From contig DBAV01000247.1 in NCBI GenBank assembly GCA_002291875.1, positions 1 through 5,186 of the forward strand: DNA of 5,186 nucleotides. Reading direction: 5' to 3'. The position numbers and the translations under genes are program-made. The DNA is from Hyphomonadaceae bacterium UBA1001 (lineage in GTDB: Bacteria > Pseudomonadota > Alphaproteobacteria > Caulobacterales > Aquidulcibacteraceae). Positions 1-4,188 of the stretch are shown piece after piece. The first letter of the stretch is position 1; each line of letters begins with the position of its first letter. The notes beneath the pieces were generated by a model. It ran no database searches, was not told the origin of the DNA, and saw only the letters and a program-made list of their open reading frames with translations.

Positions 1-29
1 CCGCGCCCCTCCGAGGGCGCCCTTCCCCA

Positions 30-146
30 GACCATGCGGGCCTGGAAGCCCGCGCTCCGGATTCGCCTGCTAGTGGAGGGGTGCTGGACCATGCGGGCCT
101 GGAAGCCCGCGCTCCGGATTCGCCTGGAAGGGGAGGGGCGCTGGAC
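30..146. repeat. Two tandem copies of a 57-bp hairpin-bearing unit
   Basis: Unit 1 covers 30-86 and unit 2 covers 87-143, and the match runs on to 146. I count 53 of 57 identical positions; 30-69 and 87-126 are identical over 40 bp, and the differences are at 70, 71, 74 and 82. Each unit contains a perfect 6-bp stem, GCGGGC then CTGGAA then GCCCGC (36-53 and 93-110), so transcripts could form two identical hairpins. The first bases of the window carry an inverted match to the unit's tail (GCGCCCCTC at 3-11, GAGGGGCGC at 133-141), so the array may extend beyond the left edge. It lies just upstream of the monooxygenase start. It looks like a REP-type intergenic repeat; an open frame passes through it, but I regard it as non-coding. 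Confidence 0.85.
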
Positions 147-184
147 TTGGCGTGGCGGGGCCGCGATACCGGAGGGCATCAAGC

Positions 185-188
185 GGAG
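185..188 (+). promoter_or_regulatory. Shine-Dalgarno GGAG that decides the monooxygenase start
   Basis: GGAG stands 6 nt before ATG 195. It selects this start over the in-frame GTG at 81, which lies inside the tandem repeat, and over the in-frame ATG at 237. The N-terminus it gives has the length expected from mycobacterial lactate monooxygenase. Confidence 0.7.
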
Positions 189-194
189 CAGTGC

Positions 195-1370
195 ATGTCC
201 AGCGATGCCGGCCCGGCGCGGCAGGGCGCCATCTTCATGGCCGGATATTCCGGCCGCGAGCCTACGGTCCCGACCGCCTATCCCCAGCTCGAGGCGCGCG
301 CCCAGAAGGCGATGTCGCGCGAGGCGTGGCGTTATGTGCGCGGCGGGGCGGGCATGCACCGCACCATGGAGGCCAACCTTTCCGGCTTCGAGCGCTGGCG
401 CATCGTGCCGCGGATGCTGGCGGGCGCCAGCCCGCGCGACCTGACCGTCAGCCTGTTCGGACGCACCCTGCCGGCCCCCGTCCTGCTGGCGCCGATCGGG
501 GTTCAGGACCTGGTGCATCCGGACGCGGACGCGGCCAGCGCGCGTGCGGCCGCCCGCACCGGCCTGCCGATGATCCTCTCGAACCAGGCTTCGGTGGCGA
601 TGGAGGCCTGCGCCGAGGTGATGGGCGAGGCACCGCGCTGGTTCCAGCTCTATTGGGGTCGCAGCGACGAGCTGGTCGAGAGCCTGGTGCACCGGGCCGA
701 GGCCTGCGGCTGCGAGGCGCTGGTCATCACGCTGGATACCACCACGCTGGGCTGGCGCCCGTGGGACCTCGACATCGGCCACCTGCCCTTCCTGCACGGC
801 CGCGGCATTGCGCAATACACCTCGGACCCGGTGTTCCGCGCCATGCTGTCCGAGCCGCCCGAGGCCAATCCCGAGGCGGCGGCCCTGCTGTTCACCCAGA
901 TCTTCTCCGACCCCACCCTGACCTGGGAGCGCATCCGCACGGTGCGCCGGCGTACCCGCATGCCGATCGTCCTGAAGGGCATCCTGCACCCCGACGATGC
1001 GCGCCGCGCCCTCGACGAGGGGGCGGACGGGCTGATCGTGTCGAACCATGGCGGGCGGCAGGTGGATGGCGCGATCGGGGCGATCGAGGCGCTGCCGGGC
1101 GTGGTCGCCGCGGTGGACGGCCGTGTGCCGGTGCTGATGGATTCGGGCATCCGTTCGGGCGCGCACATGTTCAAGGCGCTGGCGCTGGGCGCACGGGCGG
1201 TCTGTGTCGGCCGCCCGGTGATGTACGGGCTGGCGCTGGACGGGGCGGACGGCGCCGAGGCGGTGCTGCGCAACCTCGTGGCCGAATTCGACCTGACCAT
1301 GGGCCTGGCCGGCTGCCGCACCCTGGCCGAGATCACCCCTGACCGGCTGGTGCCTGCCCCCCCGCCATGA
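195..1370 (+). CDS. FMN-dependent alpha-hydroxy-acid oxidizing protein, lactate 2-monooxygenase type
   Basis: This 391-residue cytoplasmic flavoenzyme belongs to the FMN-dependent alpha-hydroxy-acid dehydrogenase family (TIM barrel). Collinear similarity to mycobacterial lactate 2-monooxygenase (about 394 residues, lactate + O2 to acetate + CO2 + water) suggests that activity. Visible in order: Tyr47 in YVRGGAG; APIG at 99-102; FQLYW at 150-154; GWRPWDL with Arg188, the monooxygenase-specific arginine loop; YTSDPVF at 208-214; Lys261 in LKGI, the expected flavin N5 contact; SNHGGRQ at 283-289 with catalytic base His285 and substrate-binding Arg288; DSGIRSG at 316-322; and GRP at 339-341 for FMN phosphate. 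Gly102 is the position where oxidases of the family carry Ala, which favours monooxygenase over oxidase. ATG 195 is chosen because GGAG sits at 185-188 with a 6-nt spacer; the frame opens earlier, but only through the tandem repeat. The stop overlaps tlyA by 4 bp. The substrate is inferred, so an oxidase or dehydrogenase acting on another 2-hydroxy acid is possible. Confidence 0.92.
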   Translation: MSSDAGPARQGAIFMAGYSGREPTVPTAYPQLEARAQKAMSREAWRYVRGGAGMHRTMEANLSGFERWRIVPRMLAGASPRDLTVSLFGRTLPAPVLLAPIGVQDLVHPDADAASARAAARTGLPMILSNQASVAMEACAEVMGEAPRWFQLYWGRSDELVESLVHRAEACGCEALVITLDTTTLGWRPWDLDIGHLPFLHGRGIAQYTSDPVFRAMLSEPPEANPEAAALLFTQIFSDPTLTWERIRTVRRRTRMPIVLKGILHPDDARRALDEGADGLIVSNHGGRQVDGAIGAIEALPGVVAAVDGRVPVLMDSGIRSGAHMFKALALGARAVCVGRPVMYGLALDGADGAEAVLRNLVAEFDLTMGLAGCRTLAEITPDRLVPAPPP

Positions 1371-2104
1371 CCGGCACGCCGCGGGTGCGCATCGACACCC
1401 TTCTGGTCACGCGCGGCCTGTTCGAGAGCCGGGCGCGCGCCTGTGCCGCCATCGCAGCCGGTCTGGTGCGTGCGGACGGAACGCCGGTGCGCCGCGCGGC
1501 CGATCGCGTGCCCGCCGACGCCGTCCTCGAGGCGCGGGAGGCGTTTGAATGGGTCTCGCGCGGCGGGGTCAAGCTGGCCCACGCGCTGGACATCTTCGCC
1601 ATCGACCCGACCGGTTGGGCCTGCCTCGACGCGGGGGCCTCGACCGGGGGCTTCACCGAGGTTCTGCTGGCGCGCGGGGCGCGGCACGTCGTGGCGGTCG
1701 ATGTGGGGCACGGCCAGCTTCACGCACGCCTGCGCGGCGATCCGCGCATCGACCTGCGCGAGGGGCAGGACATCCGCACTCTCGCGCCCCAGGCTCCGTT
1801 CGACCTGATCGTGGCCGACCTGTCCTTCGTGTCGCTGACCCTGATCGCGCCGGCCCTTTGTGCCCACGCGCGCGCCGGCACGCGCCTGGTGGCGCTGGTC
1901 AAGCCGCAGTTCGAGGTCGGCCGCGCAGCCGTCGGCAAGGGCGGGGTGGTGCGCGACCCCGCCGCGCGCGCCGAGGCCCTCGCACGGGTGCAGGCCGCCC
2001 TCGCGGCACTGGACTGGCATGTTGACGCAACCACCCAGAGCCCCGTCACCGGCGCCGACGGCAATCTCGAATGGCTGCTTGCCGCGACATACACCGTTCC
2101 GTGA
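1367..2104 (+). CDS. tlyA: TlyA family rRNA (cytidine-2'-O)-methyltransferase
   Basis: This 245-residue protein fits the TlyA family: an S4 RNA-binding domain joined to an FtsJ-like SAM-dependent methyltransferase. Characterised members 2'-O-methylate cytidines in 16S and/or 23S rRNA, and their loss causes capreomycin/viomycin resistance in mycobacteria. Older annotations call them hemolysins. The S4 domain covers about residues 6-60 (RIDTLLVTRGL, then SRARACAAIAAGLV). Then come SRGGVKL at 64-70, SAM motif I DAGASTGGFTE at 88-98, DVGHGQL at 112-118, DLSFVSL at 151-157, KPQFE at 179-183, KGGVVRD at 191-197 and SPVTGADGNLE at 225-235. Lys69, Asp151, Lys179 and Glu235 match the family's K-D-K-E catalytic tetrad. 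The ATG overlaps the upstream stop as ATGA (1367-1370), so translation is probably coupled to the monooxygenase. Which rRNA site it modifies cannot be told from sequence. Confidence 0.95.
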   Translation: MTGTPRVRIDTLLVTRGLFESRARACAAIAAGLVRADGTPVRRAADRVPADAVLEAREAFEWVSRGGVKLAHALDIFAIDPTGWACLDAGASTGGFTEVLLARGARHVVAVDVGHGQLHARLRGDPRIDLREGQDIRTLAPQAPFDLIVADLSFVSLTLIAPALCAHARAGTRLVALVKPQFEVGRAAVGKGGVVRDPAARAEALARVQAALAALDWHVDATTQSPVTGADGNLEWLLAATYTVP

Positions 2105-2112
2105 CGCCGCCC

Positions 2113-2136
2113 CGCCGGAGCCCGCGCTTCCGGGCG
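2113..2136. terminator. Possible hairpin in the convergent gap after tlyA
   Basis: An imperfect stem pairs 2113-2120 with 2127-2136 (two single-base bulges, 6-nt loop) in the 56-bp gap between tlyA and the convergent membrane-protein gene. Neither side is followed by a T-tract, so an intrinsic terminator is doubtful. It is listed because two transcripts meet here. Confidence 0.25.
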
Positions 2137-2160
2137 TGGCTTGCGCGGTCCGGCTGGCCC

Positions 2161-2439
2161 TCAGGGGTTTGGCAGGGACCGGCGGTTGGCGCGCCAGTGG
2201 CGCCAGCCGGCGATCAGGCCGATCACCGTGGCGGTCGGCACGAAGGCATCGAACTGTTCGGTCAGATCGGCGATTTCGGCCAGATAGAGCAGCCCCGCCG
2301 GCCCCCACATCAGCATCAGGACCAGCGACCCCGCGCCCTCCTCCCACGGGATCGCCACCAGCCCGCGCCCCACAGTGAAATCCAGCACATCGATGCCCAC
2401 ACAGGCCGCCATCCGCACCAGCCAGCCCGTGCGCGTCAT
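2161..2439 (-). CDS. Hypothetical small membrane protein (92 aa)
   Basis: I do not recognise this family. The 92-residue product looks like a small inner-membrane protein. It has a basic N-terminus (MTRTGWLVR), a weakly hydrophobic stretch at about 8-23, a clear membrane segment at about 36-56 (SLVLMLMWGPAGLLYLAEI), a polar link with DLTEQFD, a second hydrophobic segment at about 67-80, and a basic tail (WRHWRANRR) that would stay in the cytoplasm by the positive-inside rule. The ATG at 2439 comes 4 bp after the stop of the DUF6065 gene, and GGTGAG just upstream, overlapping that stop, can serve as ribosome-binding site. The tight spacing implies one transcript and perhaps a shared job. It ends 56 bp from the end of tlyA, facing it. 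A real gene is likely because the hydrophobic pattern and ribosome-binding site agree; the function is unknown. Confidence 0.7.
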   Translation of the reverse strand: MTRTGWLVRMAACVGIDVLDFTVGRGLVAIPWEEGAGSLVLMLMWGPAGLLYLAEIADLTEQFDAFVPTATVIGLIAGWRHWRANRRSLPNP

Positions 2440-2443
2440 GGCC

Positions 2444-3187
2444 TCACCGGGTCTCGTCGATCGGCGGCTTCAGCCTGCGCCGGTGGATGTGCAGCGCCTG
2501 GGCCTGCTCGCCCTGGCTGGTCTTGCCGGTGAAGTAATGCCGCTGCCAGCCCTGCTTGACGGTATCGGGATCGCGCTTTTCCAGCCGGTCGAGAAAGCTG
2601 GACCGGCTCTCGGACCAGTCGTTCAGGTCCTTGCGCAGCTGGGGATCGACGTCGATCGAGCGGATGATCGGCACGGTCTCGTCGACGGCCGTCTGCTGGA
2701 TCGGAAAGACAAAGCAGAACGGCTCGCCCTTTTCAAAGCGCACCATGCCGGGGCGCGTCATGTGCCAGTTCATGGTGAACGGGAAGGGCAGCCAGTCGGT
2801 CTCGACAATGCCCTGCAGGGGCGAGATGCCGTCCTTGGGCCAGTTGGGCGGCCCGCCCGCCCAGACATTCCAGCCCGGCGGGGTGCGGAACAGATAGCCG
2901 GTGTGGAAGGTGACCGTGCCGTGCGTGAAGTGTGCGGTGACGATGCGGTTCAGGCTGGCATAGCCGTCCTCGGCGTCAAAGCGGAAGTCCTCGTTCGCCG
3001 GGCCACCATTCCAGGTGATGGTGAAGGTGCAGGGCGAGAGGATCTCCCACCCCGATGAATTGGCGATGACCAGCGGCAGGCAACGATAGGGGTGACGGCT
3101 GTCGAACGCGTCCATCCACGGGCGTTCGGTGCGGCCGGGCACCAGCGGGCACGCCTCCGCGTCCAGCTTGTAGGCGATCAGTTCCAT
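2444..3187 (-). CDS. DUF6065 family protein, function unknown
   Basis: This 247-residue protein resembles, from memory, the uncharacterised DUF6065 family. It has the family-like start MELIAYKLD, then RCLPLVIANSSGWEIL at about 35-50, TFHTGYLFRTPPGW at 93-106, a stretch rich in Gly, Pro and Trp (GGPPNWPKDGISPLQGIVET) at 111-130, DWLPFPFTMNW at 131-141, and FEKGEPFCFVFPIQ at 151-164. The C-terminal quarter (about 185-247) is charged, with WQRHYFTG at 214-221 and a basic run HRRRLK. There is no signal peptide or membrane segment, so it is probably cytoplasmic; the family has no assigned reaction that I can state. ATG 3187 is the only usable start: an in-frame TGA lies nine codons upstream, and the ATG at 3200 is in another frame. 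The Shine-Dalgarno is weak. The membrane-protein gene follows after 4 bp. Confidence 0.85.
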   Translation of the reverse strand: MELIAYKLDAEACPLVPGRTERPWMDAFDSRHPYRCLPLVIANSSGWEILSPCTFTITWNGGPANEDFRFDAEDGYASLNRIVTAHFTHGTVTFHTGYLFRTPPGWNVWAGGPPNWPKDGISPLQGIVETDWLPFPFTMNWHMTRPGMVRFEKGEPFCFVFPIQQTAVDETVPIIRSIDVDPQLRKDLNDWSESRSSFLDRLEKRDPDTVKQGWQRHYFTGKTSQGEQAQALHIHRRRLKPPIDETR

Positions 3188-3220
3188 GCGCTCGGTCCAT
3201 CCCCGGGGGTGTCACCCCGC

Positions 3221-3249
3221 CGGATACCCCCAATCCCCCGTCCGGCCAA
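3221..3249 (-). promoter_or_regulatory. Weak candidate promoter for the DUF6065 gene
   Basis: On the minus strand, TTGGCC (3249-3244) and TATCCG (3226-3221) are separated by 17 nt, the usual sigma-70 spacing. They match the -35 consensus at 4 of 6 and the -10 consensus at 3 of 6 positions. It would give a leader of roughly 25-30 nt before ATG 3187. It lies after the terminator-like hairpin that follows engB, which is where a separate promoter would be expected. A short inverted repeat, GGGGT-GTC-ACCCC, at 3206-3218 falls between it and the start codon. The call rests on position and spacing more than on sequence match. Confidence 0.25.
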
Positions 3250-3297
3250 CACCGCCAGTGCGCCAGCGGCACCTCCCGCATTGACCGCCACTTCGCG

Positions 3298-3348
3298 AAA
3301 AAATCGGCCCGGCATGCCGGAACCGGTGAGCAACGCGAACCGGCCGGG
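3298..3348 (-). terminator. Likely intrinsic terminator downstream of engB
   Basis: Reading the minus strand, the short palindromic element can fold as CCCGGCCGG (3348-3340) against CCGG-TT-CCGG, or CCCGG against CCGGG (3312-3308). The linker CCGA then leads to a T6 tract (plus-strand A6 at 3298-3303). A GC-rich stem followed by T6 is the standard factor-independent terminator pattern. It would close the yidC-engB transcript before the DUF6065 gene. The gap to the engB stop is about 150 nt and holds the long repeat, which may also take part. Confidence 0.45.
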
Positions 3349-3355
3349 AAAACGT
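3309..3355. repeat. Short form (47 bp) of a palindromic intergenic element
   Basis: This aligns to both ends of the 106-bp element at 3375-3480. Positions 3313-3343 match 3379-3409 at 29 of 31 (offset 66), and 3340-3354 match 3465-3479 at 13 of 15 (offset 125). The offsets differ by 59, so the short form equals the long form minus one 59-bp internal block, joined at a shared CCGG. Its outer ends are diverged copies of the long form's terminal inverted repeat: 10 of 12 on the left, where it has become the palindrome CCGGCATGCCGG, and 9 of 12 on the right. Positions 3317-3327 can still pair with 3339-3347, leaving an AA bulge. Confidence 0.75.
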
Positions 3356-3374
3356 TTGTTGAATGAAAGAAGGT

Positions 3375-3480
3375 CCGTCATCCCGGAACCGGTGAGCAAC
3401 GCGTACCGGTATCCGGGACCTATCCCCGTAAGGGTGGTGGCTGGGTCCGGCTCTGCGCTGCGCTCCGGCCGGGATGACGG
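3375..3480. repeat. Long form (106 bp) of a palindromic element with perfect 12-bp terminal inverted repeats
   Basis: The ends are CCGTCATCCCGG (3375-3386) and CCGGGATGACGG (3469-3480), exact reverse complements. The left arm also folds alone: 3381-3393 pairs with 3405-3418, 13 bp with one bulged A at 3411 and an 11-nt loop. An inner stem can form between CCGGGACC (3413-3420) and GGTCCGG (3444-3450) with one bulged G. A T6 tract follows at 3483-3488, so on the plus strand the element ends like a terminator, although no plus-strand gene is nearby. It has no coding capacity I trust. It resembles the GTCATCCCGG-type intergenic palindromes that I recall from alphaproteobacterial genomes. It starts 21 bp beyond the engB stop. 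Confidence 0.8.
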
Positions 3481-3501
3481 GCTTTTTTATGAAAGGCTTG
3501 G

Positions 3502-4068
3502 TCAGGGTGGGGGGTCGGCGAGGGCGGCGATCTCGGCGCGCAGCCAGGCCAGCCCTGCCCCTTCGTGCGCCGACACCGCCAGCACGCGCGGATGGGCGGC
3601 CGGGCGGCGGCGCACGGCGTCGGCCGTGGCCGCGACAATCGCCTCGAGGTCGGTGCGCGACAGCTTGTCGGCCTTGGTCAGAACGATCTGATACACCACG
3701 GCCGAGCGGTCCAGCCCGTCCAGTATGCCAAGGTCCACCGGCTTGAGCCCGTGGCGCGCGTCGACCAGCACGAACACCCGCGCCAGGCCCGGCCGGCCGC
3801 GCAGATAGTCGCGCATCAGCGCCTGCCAGCGTTCCGCGTCCGTGCGCGAGGCCTTGGCATAGCCATAGCCCGGCATGTCCACCAGGCGCAGCCGCCCGGC
3901 CACGTCGAAGAAGATCAGCTCCTTGGTGCGCCCCGGCTCGCCCGAGGGACGGGCCAGCGCGCGCCGCCCCGTGACGCCGTTGATGAGGCTGGACTTGCCG
4001 ACATTCGACCGGCCCGCAAACGCGATTTCCGGGGCCGCCACGTCGGGCAGCTGGTCCAGCAAAGCCAC
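3502..4068 (-). CDS. engB: Ribosome biogenesis GTP-binding protein EngB (YsxC/YihA)
   Basis: EngB is an essential Era-like (TrmE-Era-EngA-YihA) GTPase needed late in assembly of the 50S subunit; it acts on ribosome precursors in the cytoplasm. From the GTG at 4068 (188 residues) the motifs are G1 GRSNVGKS at 19-26, the switch PGRT at 45-48 (G2 Thr48), G3 DMPGYG at 64-69, G4 TKAD at 131-134 and G5 SAH at 166-168. The GTPase core is complete, so the protein should be active. GTG 4068 is given because no ATG, GTG or TTG precedes it in frame, but 188 residues is short for the family (about 200-230) and G1 would lie unusually near the N-terminus. The frame is open to 4236 and the sequence just before 4068 looks like EngB, so the true start is probably further upstream, with CTG 4188 the best candidate (228 residues). 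It follows yidC directly and probably shares its transcript. Confidence 0.93.
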   Translation of the reverse strand: MALLDQLPDVAAPEIAFAGRSNVGKSSLINGVTGRRALARPSGEPGRTKELIFFDVAGRLRLVDMPGYGYAKASRTDAERWQALMRDYLRGRPGLARVFVLVDARHGLKPVDLGILDGLDRSAVVYQIVLTKADKLSRTDLEAIVAATADAVRRRPAAHPRVLAVSAHEGAGLAWLRAEIAALADPPP

Positions 4069-4188
4069 CGCACGCTCGAAGGCGATCTCGCCGGCGAACA
4101 GCAGCCGGCCCGCCTCCAGATCGAGGCCGGCCTCGGCCGCGGCTGCCAGCGTGGCCGGGTCGTGCGGGGGGATGCCGGACGCGCTCAG
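4069..4188 (-). other. engB: Probable N-terminal coding extension of engB, starting at a non-ATG codon
   Basis: Translated in the engB frame, these 40 codons give a stretch ending EAGRLLFAGEIAFERA directly before VALLDQLP; as I remember alphaproteobacterial EngB N-termini, this is family-like. The frame contains no ATG, GTG or TTG. The first codon, CTG at 4188-4186, overlaps the yidC stop TGA (4187-4185) as CTGA, the same geometry as an ATGA junction, with AAGG four bases upstream as a possible ribosome-binding site. An ATC one codon earlier is a weaker alternative. That the extension is translated is an inference. Confidence 0.55.

Noticed and set aside
81..194. In-frame N-terminal extension of the monooxygenase from GTG 81
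   Set aside because: It is encoded by repeat DNA, has no ribosome-binding site, and would exceed the family length; ATG 195 has GGAG at good spacing.
34..444. Open frame starting with MRAWKPALRIR in the tandem repeat
   Set aside because: The start is the repeat unit itself (the same peptide appears twice), and the rest is a shadow of the monooxygenase in another frame.
650..2347. A 565-codon open frame on the minus strand, antisense to the monooxygenase and tlyA
   Set aside because: It covers two well-supported plus-strand genes, its translation is low-complexity Arg/Ala/Ser/Gly/Pro with no recognisable motif, and very GC-rich coding DNA routinely leaves long stop-free antisense frames.
2375..3058. 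A 227-codon plus-strand frame opposite the DUF6065 gene
   Set aside because: It is antisense to a frame with family-like motifs, has no recognisable domain, and starts inside the 92-residue membrane-protein gene.
3178..3399. A 73-codon minus-strand frame containing LTGSGM twice
   Set aside because: The repeated peptide comes from the duplicated palindromic DNA element, the start is TTG inside its hairpin loop, and there is no protein-like pattern.
3309..3480. CRISPR-like reading of the repeated 31-bp stretch with a 35-bp spacer
   Set aside because: There are only two copies, they are palindromic and imperfect, one lies within a larger element, and no cas gene is present.
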